From Massilia terrae (GTDB lineage: Bacteria > Pseudomonadota > Gammaproteobacteria > Burkholderiales > Burkholderiaceae_D): a stretch of DNA of 64,000 bases. The stretch is taken from contig NZ_JANUGU010000007.1 in NCBI RefSeq assembly GCF_024753145.1, positions 62,001-126,000 of the forward strand. Direction: 5' to 3'. Below are positions 26,041-35,141 of the stretch, piece after piece. How positions within the stretch are numbered: position 1 is the stretch's first letter; each line of letters opens with the position of its first letter. A model generated the notes under the pieces. The model worked only from the letters and a program-made list of their open reading frames with translations, had not been told where the DNA came from and did not search any database. The position numbers were made by a program, and so were the translations under genes.

Positions 26041-26320
26041 TATAGTGCGATTTGTGCGCTGCAAAACGTATCGCGAATTCCATCGCGGCGACAGTTCTTC
26101 ACAGTAGTATCACTAGCAGCTTCGCAAGCCCGAGGTATCCACGGGATACCCTTCCAAAAAGCCCTCCGCCCTGTGTGCCGTCCCTTGGCACCGTCCCGGC
26201 GCAAAGCTTTTGTGCCGAAATTTCTTTCCGTTTTAAGTCATTTCGTTGTTGGTTCGCGTCGCTATTTTGCGCCCGTTGCAATGCCGGGTGCCCATATCAA
26301 GGAAACGAGAAAAGTACACA
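26041..26320 (+). promoter_or_regulatory. Long structured 5' leader of the RNA helicase gene
   Basis: TATAGT at 26041-26046 is a likely -10, although no good -35 is visible. The leader would then be about 270 bases. It contains three successive stem-loops: GGTATCC/GGATACC (26134-26150), GTGCC/GGCAC (26175-26191) and CGGCGCAAA/TTTGTGCCG (26197-26217). The last is followed by an A/T-rich run. Long leaders are common in cold-shock or autoregulated helicase messages. Confidence 0.5.
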
Positions 26321-27874
<1,554 letters not shown>

Positions 27875-27898
27875 TCGCGGTCTGGCGCAATGAAAAAC

Positions 27899-27922
27899 GG
27901 CTGCTTCGGCAGCCTTTTTTTT
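27899..27922 (+). terminator. Rho-independent terminator of the helicase gene
   Basis: GGCTGC-TTCG-GCAGCC stem with a stable UUCG tetraloop, followed by eight T residues, 25 bases after the stop codon. An A-run precedes the stem. Confidence 0.93.
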
Positions 27923-27965
27923 CACCTTTCACCGCCAGCTTGTGCTTTCAAAAAAATGAACAATA

Positions 27966-28124
27966 ATGCCAGCTAGATCCTTTTGCGGGTCCAACATTCG
28001 ACAAGCAGACCGACCCGAAGAGGACATGCCGCCCGAGTTCGAAAAGCTGAAGCGAAGAATCGAGGCCCGGCCGGAAAAATACGATATCGAGCGCCTGCAA
28101 AAGGAGGCCGACCGGCTGCCCTGA
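27966..28124 (+). CDS. Possible small protein upstream of selD
   Basis: An open frame of 52 codons from ATG 27966, or 32 codons from ATG 28026. The second half (MPPEFEKLKRRIEARPEKYD and on to DRLP) reads like a charged amphipathic helix and has GAGGAC just before its ATG. This suggests that the shorter form may be translated. It lies in the 313-base gap between the helicase terminator and selD. No family is recognised. Confidence 0.3.
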   Translation: MPARSFCGSNIRQADRPEEDMPPEFEKLKRRIEARPEKYDIERLQKEADRLP

Positions 28125-28187
28125 AGCGCTCAGGCGCGAGTTCGGCGATAATCATGCGTTGCGAAACCTGATACACGGATCCAGACC

Positions 28188-29240
28188 ATGAGCACCGAAC
28201 AAGCGATCAAACTCACCTCCTTCTCGCACGGCGGCGGCTGCGGCTGCAAGATCGCGCCCGGCGTGCTGTCGGAGATCCTGAAAAAGTCGAGCGGCTTCCC
28301 GGTGCCGCCGCAACTCATGGTCGGCATCGAGACCGCCGACGATGCCGCCGTCTACAAGCTCAACGACGAGCAGGCGCTGATCGCCACTACCGACTTCTTC
28401 ATGCCGATCGTCGACGATCCCTTCGATTTCGGCCGCATCGCCGCCACCAATGCCATCTCCGACGTGTACGCGATGGGCGGCACGCCGATCATGGCGCTCG
28501 CGCTGGTAGGCATGCCGATCAACAAGCTGCCGCTGGACACCATCGGCCAGATCATCCGCGGCGGCGAGTCCGTGTGCGCCGAGGCCGGCATCCCGATCGC
28601 GGGCGGCCACACCATCGACTCGGTCGAGCCGATCTACGGCCTGGTGGTGATGGGCCTGGTGCACCCATCCAAGGTCAAGCGCAATGCCGACGCGCGCGCG
28701 GGCGACGTGCTGGTGCTGGGCAAGCCGCTCGGCGTGGGCGTCCTGTCGGCGGCGCTGAAGAAGGACGCGCTGGGCGCGGACGGCTATGCGGCGATGATCG
28801 CCAACACCACCAAGCTGAACAAGCCGGGCAAGGCGCTGGCCGACATGGCCGGCGTGCATGCGCTGACCGACGTCACCGGCTTCGGCCTGCTCGGCCACCT
28901 GCTGGAGCTGGCGCGCGGCGCCGGGCTGTCGGCGCGGCTGGACATGACGAATATCCCCCTGCTGCCTGGCGTCGAGCAGCTGGCGCATGATGGTTTCTTC
29001 ACCGGCGCATCGGGCCGCAACTGGGATGCGTACGGGCATGAGGTGGCGCTGGCCACCGCAATCACCCCGGCCCAGCGCGCCCTGCTGACCGATCCGCAGA
29101 CTTCCGGCGGCCTGCTGGTGTCCTGCGATCCGGGCAGCGTGGACGAGGTGCTGGCGCTGTTCGCGCGCGAAGGCTTTGGCGAGGCGGCCGTGATCGGCCG
29201 CATGGAAGACGGCAAGCCCGGCGTGACCGTCAGCGCCTGA
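28188..29240 (+). CDS. selD: Selenide, water dikinase SelD
   Basis: A 350-residue enzyme that makes selenophosphate from selenide and ATP for selenocysteine and selenouridine. The N-terminal loop SHGGGCGCKIAPGVL carries the catalytic Cys and Lys. VGIETADDAAVYKL and TDFFMPIVDDPFDFGRIAATNAISDVYAMGG follow. The cysteine form is used, not selenocysteine. None of selA, selB or mnmH is adjacent in this window. The ATG at 28188 has only a weak ribosome binding site. Confidence 0.97.
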   Translation: MSTEQAIKLTSFSHGGGCGCKIAPGVLSEILKKSSGFPVPPQLMVGIETADDAAVYKLNDEQALIATTDFFMPIVDDPFDFGRIAATNAISDVYAMGGTPIMALALVGMPINKLPLDTIGQIIRGGESVCAEAGIPIAGGHTIDSVEPIYGLVVMGLVHPSKVKRNADARAGDVLVLGKPLGVGVLSAALKKDALGADGYAAMIANTTKLNKPGKALADMAGVHALTDVTGFGLLGHLLELARGAGLSARLDMTNIPLLPGVEQLAHDGFFTGASGRNWDAYGHEVALATAITPAQRALLTDPQTSGGLLVSCDPGSVDEVLALFAREGFGEAAVIGRMEDGKPGVTVSA

Positions 29241-29254
29241 GCTGCGACGGTCCG

Positions 29255-29293
29255 TGACAAGCAAGGCTGCCGCGCGCAGCCTTTTTGTTGTCA
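29255..29293. terminator. Terminator after selD, usable in both directions
   Basis: GGCTGC / GCAGCC stem with a 5-base loop and five T residues (core 29265-29286), extended by outer complementary bases TGACAA and TTGTCA. It ends selD transcripts. The outer arm reaches the stop codon of the convergent small membrane gene. Confidence 0.85.
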
Positions 29294-29542
29294 GGCGCGG
29301 CGCGTGTCGCTGGCGTGGATGGTGCCGGAGCGCAGCCGGCCCGCGGGGAAATCCTCGAAACGCACCACCCCGCCTTCCGGGGCGCAGGCATCCAGGAAAG
29401 TCAGTTGCAGCCCTGATTCGCCGACGGCGATGCGCCGGCCCGGGCGCACCAGCCAGAAGCGGCGCAGCGCCAGCAGCACCAGCGCGGAAACCACCAGCAC
29501 GGCCAGCACCAGCGGCCAGATTCCTGCAAATTCCGGGTTCAT
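29291..29542 (-). CDS. Small single-pass membrane protein
   Basis: An 83-residue protein starting MNPEFAGIWPLVLAVLVVSA. One membrane helix (about residues 8-27) is followed by a basic cytoplasmic domain with SGLQLTFLDACAPEGGVVRFEDFPAGRLRS. The start at 29542 is favoured because ACGGAGGGA lies six bases upstream; ATG 29545 is directly before it. It is unrecognised and probably a lineage-specific hypothetical protein. Confidence 0.6.
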   Translation of the reverse strand: MNPEFAGIWPLVLAVLVVSALVLLALRRFWLVRPGRRIAVGESGLQLTFLDACAPEGGVVRFEDFPAGRLRSGTIHASDTRRA

Positions 29543-29671
29543 CATTCCCTCCGTCAAATCCTCGTGAGACATTGATCTGTCGAAGGCTACTGTGCCAGTT
29601 GAGGATGACAGGAATTTGACAAGGCGCAAATCGGATCGGGCTGTGGCGCTGGCGCGACGAACTTTTTAGAA

Positions 29672-30601
29672 TCAGGGACGGGTGGTGAGCGGCTTCGCCT
29701 TGCGATCCCCATCCGGCCGCCCGACGCGCTCGTATTCGGCGATCACCTGCGCGCCGAACAGCAGCAGCGTGGCGCCAATTTCCAGGCTGAACATGACCAC
29801 GATCGCGGTCGTCATCGAGCCATACACGACGTTCACCTGCGACAGCGTCGAGAAATACCAGACCAGCAGGTGCCGCGCGACTTCCCACAGCAGCGCCGCG
29901 GTCACGCCGCCCACCAGCGCATGCGATGTCGACAGCCGCCCGACCGGCATCACGAGGTAGATCGAGGTCAGCACGAGAATCTCGCCGCCCAGCCCGAGCA
30001 GGTACAGCAGCGCCCCCGAGACGCCATGCAGCGACCACAGGTGGCCGAACAGGCTCACGCTCTCCTGCCCCATCACCTGCAGCGCGCCCGCGACCAGGGT
30101 CACCAGAGTCACCCCGATGCCGAGCGCCAGCACGTAGCAGTACGGCAGCACTGCCGACACCAGGAAATGCCGCCGCCGGATCGCGACCCGGTGCACGAAG
30201 ATCACGCTCATCGCGTTCTCCAGCACGGTGAAGGCGAGCGAGCTGAAGAACACCATGGTCACGGCCAGCACCCAGGTGATCAGGTCGCGGTTGTCGAGGA
30301 AATGCGCGACCTCGGCCACGAAGGGCCGCGACTGGCCCGGCACCACCAGTTCGAGGTAGCGGCGCAGCGTCTCCAGCAGTTCGGCCTGCTCGAAGAAGTG
30401 CGACAGCACCACCACCGCCAGCATCACGAAGGGCACGATCGACAGCAAGGCGTAGTAAGCGACGGCGCCGGCCAGCAGCAGGCCCTGGTTGGCGCGGAAG
30501 CACCTGATCACCCGCAGCGTAAATTCGAGCGGGTGCGACATGATGTAGGCGTTGGCGCGCCGGTTGAGGATGCGGACCCTCCGCCGTCCGATGCCGGTCA
30601 T
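29672..30601 (-). CDS. YihY/UPF0761 family inner-membrane protein
   Basis: A 309-residue protein with about six membrane helices and the YihY-family blocks LLAGAVAYYALLSIVPFVMLAV, SSLAFTVLENAMSVIF and VNVVYGSMTTAIVVMFSLEIGATLLLFGAQ. The family was once misnamed ribonuclease BN; its function is not established. The ATG overlaps the egtB stop by 4 bases, so it is translated with egtB, but a link to ergothioneine is unproven. Confidence 0.88.
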   Translation of the reverse strand: MTGIGRRRVRILNRRANAYIMSHPLEFTLRVIRCFRANQGLLLAGAVAYYALLSIVPFVMLAVVVLSHFFEQAELLETLRRYLELVVPGQSRPFVAEVAHFLDNRDLITWVLAVTMVFFSSLAFTVLENAMSVIFVHRVAIRRRHFLVSAVLPYCYVLALGIGVTLVTLVAGALQVMGQESVSLFGHLWSLHGVSGALLYLLGLGGEILVLTSIYLVMPVGRLSTSHALVGGVTAALLWEVARHLLVWYFSTLSQVNVVYGSMTTAIVVMFSLEIGATLLLFGAQVIAEYERVGRPDGDRKAKPLTTRP

Positions 30602-31809
30602 CGCGCCAGCCGGATCCCGGTGAATTGCCAGCGCGCGCCGGCCGGGAAGAAGTTGCGGTAGCTGGCGCGGGCGTGGCCGGGCGGCGTGGCGCAGGAGGAG
30701 CCGCGCAGCACGTACTGGTTGATCATGAACTTGCCGTTGTATTCGCCGATCGCGCCGGGCGCGGGGGCGAAGCCGGGATAAGGGCTGTAGCTGCTGCTGG
30801 TCCATTGCCAGCAATCGCCGAAGAGCTGGCACAGGCCGCCGGATGCGGCCGCGTCCGGATGCAGCGCGCCGGCCGGGACGGGCTGGCCGCGCGCGGCGAC
30901 TTCCCATTCGGCCTCGGTCGGCAGGCGCGTGCCGCACCAGCGCGCGTAGGCGTCCGCTTCGTACAGCGAGACATGGGTGAGCGGCCGTGCCGGATCGAGC
31001 GGGGCCAGGCCATGCAGCGTGAACTCCTGCCAGCCGCCCTTGTCATCGCGCTGCCAATACAGCGGATGGGCCAGCTCGCCAGACATCACCCGGTCCCAGC
31101 CGTCGGACAGCCACAGCGCCGGGTCGCGGTAGCCACCCGCCTCGATGAAGCGCAGGAATTCGCCGTTGCTGACCAGCCGGGTGGCCAGCTCGAATGGTTC
31201 CAGATGGACCCGATGGCGCGGCAACTCGTTGTCGAAGCAAAAGCCATCGCCCCGATAGCCGATCTCGGCCGCTCCGCCATCGAAGCGCTGCCAGGCCAGG
31301 GGCGCGGGCGCGGCGGCGGCAGGCAGCGGCTGGTCGAGATAGGCCGGCGCGCTGCTGTTCTGGGCCAGCAGGTGCTTGACGTCGGTGAGGATCAGTTCCT
31401 GGTGCTGCTGCTCGTGCTGCACGCCGAGCGTGACCAGCGACGCCAGCGCCGCATCGCCGGCGCGGGACGCGAGGAGCCGCGCCAGCCGGGCGTCGACGTT
31501 GCGCCGCCACACCAGCACGCGTTCCAGCGCGGGACGCGTCAGCAGGCCGCGCTGCGGGCGCGGGTGGCGTGCGCCGATGCCGTTGTAGTAGGAGTTGAAC
31601 AGGTAGCGGAACGACGGATCGAAGGGCGCGAAGCCCGGCTCGTGCGGTTCCAGCACGAAGGTCTCGAAGAACCAGGTGGTATGCGCGAGATGCCACTTGA
31701 CCGGGCTGGAGTCCGGCATCGACTGCGCGCAGCAGTCCTCGGCCGACAGGGGCTCGGCCAGCCGCAGCGAGCGCTGGCGGGTGGCGTCCAGGTCGCGCTG
31801 CAGCTTCAT
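30598..31809 (-). CDS. egtB: Ergothioneine biosynthesis sulfoxide synthase EgtB
   Basis: A 403-residue protein. The N-terminal DinB-like domain has the iron-binding histidines (SPVKWHLAHTTWFFE, then GVQHEQQHQELILTD). The C-terminal FGE-sulfatase-type domain covers about residues 180-403 (ATRLVSNGEFLRFIEAGGY, RLPTEAEWEVAARG, WQWTSSSY, NGKFMINQYVLRGSSCATP). EgtB joins a cysteine thiol to trimethylhistidine with oxygen and iron. Its ATG overlaps the egtD stop (TGATG). No egtA, egtC or egtE lies nearby, which suggests direct use of cysteine or genes elsewhere. Confidence 0.94.
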   Translation of the reverse strand: MKLQRDLDATRQRSLRLAEPLSAEDCCAQSMPDSSPVKWHLAHTTWFFETFVLEPHEPGFAPFDPSFRYLFNSYYNGIGARHPRPQRGLLTRPALERVLVWRRNVDARLARLLASRAGDAALASLVTLGVQHEQQHQELILTDVKHLLAQNSSAPAYLDQPLPAAAAPAPLAWQRFDGGAAEIGYRGDGFCFDNELPRHRVHLEPFELATRLVSNGEFLRFIEAGGYRDPALWLSDGWDRVMSGELAHPLYWQRDDKGGWQEFTLHGLAPLDPARPLTHVSLYEADAYARWCGTRLPTEAEWEVAARGQPVPAGALHPDAAASGGLCQLFGDCWQWTSSSYSPYPGFAPAPGAIGEYNGKFMINQYVLRGSSCATPPGHARASYRNFFPAGARWQFTGIRLAR

Positions 31810-32783
31810 CAGTGGATCGCCTGTGCGTGGATCACCGCGAACCAGCGCTCCGGATCGGTCCAGATGCGGGTCGCCTCGAAGCCGCCCCGTTCCAGCAGCG
31901 CGATGGCGCCGGCCGGCCGGTACTTGTAGCTGTTCTCGGTGTGGATGTCTTCGCCATCGCCGAATGCGCGGCCGCCGCCGGGCCAGTGCACCTGCTGCTC
32001 GCCGCACGCCGCCAGGTGCATCTCGACCCGGCCGGCGTCGGCATTGTAGAAGCCCTGGTGGCGCCAGCGGCGGATGTCGAAATCGGCGCCCAGCAGCTGG
32101 TTGGCGTGGCGCAGCACGTTGCGGTTGAAGGCGGCGGTGACGCCGAGCGCGTCGTCATAGGCGGCGTCCAGCACCGCCTTGTCCTTTTCCAGGTCGATGC
32201 CGATCAGCAGGCCGCCATCGTCGCCGCATTGGGCGCGCACGCGGCGCAAAAATTCCACCGCCTCGCCCGGGGTGAAATTGCCGATCGACGAGCCCGGGTA
32301 GAAATATAGGCGGCGTTCCTCGCGCACCTCGGGAGGCAAGGTGAACGGCCGCGAAAAATCGAGCCCGCAGGCGCGCATATCGATCTGGCCGAAACGCTGG
32401 CGCAGGCTGTCGATGGCCCCGGTGACAAATTCGGTGGAGATGTCGACCGCCACGTACTGGCGCGGCCGCAGCAGCGGGAACAGGCTGGCCGCCTTGGCGC
32501 AGTTGCCGGCGCCGAGGTCGATCAGCGTGGCGCCGGCCCCGACCGCGCGGGCGATGTCGGCGCCGTTGCGTTCGAAGATGGCGGCCTCGGTGCGGGTCGG
32601 GTAATACTCGGGCAGCTCGCAGATCGCCTCGAACAGGCGCGAGCCCAGTTCATCGTAGAGGAATTTGGGGCTGATCCAGGCGTGCTCCGCCATCAGCCCA
32701 GCCTGCAGTTCGGCAGGTTCGTGGGCACTGGCGCTGGTCTGGCGAGTTTCGGTCGTGCATGACGTCAGCATAAGGTTTATCAT
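31809..32783 (-). CDS. egtD: L-histidine N-alpha-methyltransferase EgtD
   Basis: About 324 residues. A SAM-dependent methyltransferase of the EgtD family, with SPKFLYDELGSRLFEAICELPEYYPTRTE, the SAM site TLIDLGAGNCAKA, the block FYPGSSIGNFTPGEA and HTENSYKY near the end. It trimethylates histidine to hercynine, the first step to ergothioneine. ATG 32783 is chosen; ATG 32771 is equally good, and upstream codons to 32843 look non-conserved. It is the first gene of egtD-egtB-yihY. Confidence 0.94.
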   Translation of the reverse strand: MINLMLTSCTTETRQTSASAHEPAELQAGLMAEHAWISPKFLYDELGSRLFEAICELPEYYPTRTEAAIFERNGADIARAVGAGATLIDLGAGNCAKAASLFPLLRPRQYVAVDISTEFVTGAIDSLRQRFGQIDMRACGLDFSRPFTLPPEVREERRLYFYPGSSIGNFTPGEAVEFLRRVRAQCGDDGGLLIGIDLEKDKAVLDAAYDDALGVTAAFNRNVLRHANQLLGADFDIRRWRHQGFYNADAGRVEMHLAACGEQQVHWPGGGRAFGDGEDIHTENSYKYRPAGAIALLERGGFEATRIWTDPERWFAVIHAQAIH

Positions 32784-32958
32784 TCGTGCCGCCACACCGC
32801 ACCATGCGAAATGGCTAGGGTTGTGTTGCTGTGCAGGCATCATAGCCGATCCGCTCCTTCACCGCCGCAAACTTGGATGCAAGCGTGCGTCCGACATTGG
32901 AAATGCACTGAAAGAATACATGACGATCCACCACCGCCGCAGCGCCGCCTGACCCGAC

Positions 32959-33603
32959 ATGCTGGAACTGGTCAAGCTCAGCAAATCCTATGGCGGCCGG
33001 CAAGTGCTCGGTGGCCTGTCGTATCGCTTCGAGCCGGGCGAATTCGTCGCCATCATGGGGGAATCGGGCGTCGGCAAGTCGACGCTATTGAATATCATCG
33101 CCGGACTGGATGCCCCCGACAGCGGCCAGGTGCTGGTGGACGGCACGCCGATGTCGGCGCTCGACGACGATGCCGCCACCCGCCTGCGCCGCTCGCGCAT
33201 GGGCTTTATCTTCCAGGCCTTCCACGTGCTGCCGCACCTGACGCTGCTGCAGAACGTGGCGCTGCCGCTGCTGCTGAACGGCGGTTCGCCGGAGCGCGCC
33301 AGCGACATGCTCGCTGCCGTCGGCCTGGGCGGGCGCGACCACGATTTCCCGCGCCAGCTGTCCGGCGGCGAGCTGCAGCGGGTCGCGATCGCCCGCGCAC
33401 TGGTGCACCGCCCAGCCCTGCTGCTGGCGGACGAGCCCACCGGCAACCTCGACCCCGACACCGCCGACGCCATCCTGCGCCTGCTGCGCGAGGAAACCCG
33501 CGCCAGCGGCGCCGGCGCCATCATGGTCACCCATTCCCACGCGGCCGCCGCCATGGCGGACCGTATCCTCGTGCTCACCCGCGCCGGCCTCCAGCAAGCC
33601 TGA
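32959..33603 (+). CDS. ABC transporter ATP-binding protein (LolD/MacB-like)
   Basis: A 214-residue ABC ATPase. Walker A is GESGVGKST, the signature LSGGELQRVAIARAL, Walker B LLLADEPTGNLD, and the switch histidine is in MVTHSHAA. The sequence style (RRSRMGFIFQAFHVLPHLT) places it with the LolD/FtsE/MacB group that serves FtsX-like permeases. No permease lies next to it on either side, which is unusual. A divergent egtD promoter shares the region upstream. Confidence 0.9.
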   Translation: MLELVKLSKSYGGRQVLGGLSYRFEPGEFVAIMGESGVGKSTLLNIIAGLDAPDSGQVLVDGTPMSALDDDAATRLRRSRMGFIFQAFHVLPHLTLLQNVALPLLLNGGSPERASDMLAAVGLGGRDHDFPRQLSGGELQRVAIARALVHRPALLLADEPTGNLDPDTADAILRLLREETRASGAGAIMVTHSHAAAAMADRILVLTRAGLQQA

Positions 33604-33769
33604 GTTCACGCGGCAGGGCATGCCGAACTGTCATCTACAGTGCGTCGAGTTCGGGGCCACCGTAGTAATATCACCACAACACTAGCAATCACAACAACAC
33701 TCAGCCGCGCGGCGCTTCCAGAACTGACGATCTGTCCTTAACCAGAGTTTCAGAACAATGGAGAAGTAC

Positions 33770-34063
33770 ATGAGCGTAAGGCAAAAGAAACAGGAAATGC
33801 TGGAGGCGATGCACCGAGCGCGCGCGATGGAACCGTCGAGCTTCGTGCCCAACAAACTGCTCGACACGCTGATCGAGCGCATGCACCTGAAGAATGATGC
33901 CGAGCTGTGCCGGGTACTGGAGGTGCAGCCGCCGATCATCAGCAAGATCCGTCACCGCAAGCTGAACGTCGGCCCGACGATCCTGTTGCGGATGCACGAA
34001 AAATCCAATATTCCGATCGGCGAGCTGAAGGAGCTGACGAGCGCGTCGATGAGCATGCACTGA
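33770..34063 (+). CDS. Small helix-turn-helix-like protein
   Basis: A 97-residue protein. Its middle (NKLLDTLIERMHLKNDAELCRVLEVQPPIISKIRHRKLNVGPTILLRMHE) has the spacing of a Cro/XRE-type helix-turn-helix, with PPIISKIRHRK as the likely recognition helix. It probably binds DNA, but no partner or target is evident. The ATG at 33770 is chosen because GGAGAAG lies just before it; the in-frame ATG at 33758 would add MEKY. It is convergent with the Lys/Ala-rich gene. Confidence 0.75.
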   Translation: MSVRQKKQEMLEAMHRARAMEPSSFVPNKLLDTLIERMHLKNDAELCRVLEVQPPIISKIRHRKLNVGPTILLRMHEKSNIPIGELKELTSASMSMH

Positions 34064-34085
34064 GGCATTCATTTGAACGTCAGCT

Positions 34086-34124
34086 AAAAAAAGAACGTCG
34101 TTCCAGCGGAAGCCGAAACGACGT
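34086..34124 (-). terminator. Terminator of the Lys/Ala-rich gene
   Basis: On the minus strand, an ACGTCGTT / AACGACGT stem with a 14-base loop is followed by TC and seven T residues. It lies 54 bases after the stop codon at 34178. The stem resembles the arm of the REP palindromes elsewhere in the window. Confidence 0.75.
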
Positions 34125-34177
34125 GCGTAGTGAGGGCGGCGCAGCGCTCGGTTCGGCTACGTCCGCTGGATCGCCAC

Positions 34178-35044
34178 TCAGCGGCTACGCGGACGCCCGG
34201 TCTTGAGCTGCGGCAGGCTCTCGAGCACGCTTTGCAGCGTCGCCAGGTCGATCTGGCTGATCAGCGCGACGCCGATGCGTAGCAGTTCGCTCTTCTTGAT
34301 TTCGAATCCGGCCTTCAGGCAAGCCTGCTTGACCTCGGCGAGCACGGCGTACTCGCGCTCCGGCATCGTGAAACTGTCGCGCACCAGGCGCGGCTTGTCG
34401 TCGCCGTCCGCATGCGCTCCGGCGAGACGCCCTGCCTTGCCGCCACGGGCCGGCTTGCCGCCCGCACGCGCCGCAGTTTTGCCGGCGGCCTTGACCGCGG
34501 CGCTGACTGCCTTGGCGGCCGGGCCGCCCTTGGCGTCCTTGTTTTTGCCCTGCTTGGCTGCCGTGTCGGATTTGCCCGCAGGCTTGGCGTCCTTCGCGGC
34601 CGCCTTGCCAGCCGCCTTCGCAGTCTTGGCGCCGGCCGCTGCGACCGGCTTGGCGCTGGCCTCCCTGGACGGCGCGGATTTGGTGGATGCCGCCTTGGTG
34701 GCCGCAGCTTTGCCCACTGCGCCTGTGGCGGCAGATTTGCTCGCTTCGACTTTGGCCGCTGCCGCTTTGCTCGCTGCGCCCGTGGCTGCTGCACCCTTGC
34801 TGCTTGCCTTGGCGGCCGGCTTGGCAGCCGCCTTCTTTGCCGCCGGTTTTGCCGCCGGTTTTGCCGCTGCCGCCGGCGTCGCTGCCACTGCCTTTACGTT
34901 CGTGCTGTCCGCAGCGCGCTTTGCGCCCGCGGTGCCTGCTGCCTTTGCGCGTTTGGCCGGCGCTTTTGCGAGCGCCTCGTCCGCCGTTGCAACTTTTGCC
35001 GTGGATTTCTTGACCGCGGCCTTGGCGGTTGCTGATTTGGCCAT
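34178..35044 (-). CDS. Lysine/alanine-rich histone H1-like protein with a C-terminal conserved domain
   Basis: A 288-residue protein. About residues 1-215 are a disordered tail of Lys-Ala-Ala-Lys-type repeats (KPAAKPAAKKAAAK), like eukaryotic H1 or AlgP. The last 70 residues are ordinary sequence: RLVRDSFTMPEREYAVLAEVKQACLKAGFEIKKSELLRIGVALISQ. This pattern, with MP-x-x-EY and KSELLRIG, suggests a ribbon-helix-helix or other compact DNA-binding module. It probably binds DNA. The start at 35044 has GGAG seven bases upstream. An AT-rich promoter with TATATT (35079-35074) precedes it. Confidence 0.8.
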   Translation of the reverse strand: MAKSATAKAAVKKSTAKVATADEALAKAPAKRAKAAGTAGAKRAADSTNVKAVAATPAAAAKPAAKPAAKKAAAKPAAKASSKGAAATGAASKAAAAKVEASKSAATGAVGKAAATKAASTKSAPSREASAKPVAAAGAKTAKAAGKAAAKDAKPAGKSDTAAKQGKNKDAKGGPAAKAVSAAVKAAGKTAARAGGKPARGGKAGRLAGAHADGDDKPRLVRDSFTMPEREYAVLAEVKQACLKAGFEIKKSELLRIGVALISQIDLATLQSVLESLPQLKTGRPRSR

Positions 35045-35141
35045 GTAGTACTCCATCGTTTAACAATTTAAACAATATATACTATTTGGCCATTCTCCGG
35101 AAGGCTCGCGCGCCCTGCGTTCGCGCTGGATCAATGCAAGA

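Noticed and set aside
28125-28187. Selenocysteine element or tRNA-Sec near selD
   Set aside because: No suitable cloverleaf or SECIS hairpin could be found, and SelD uses cysteine at its active site.
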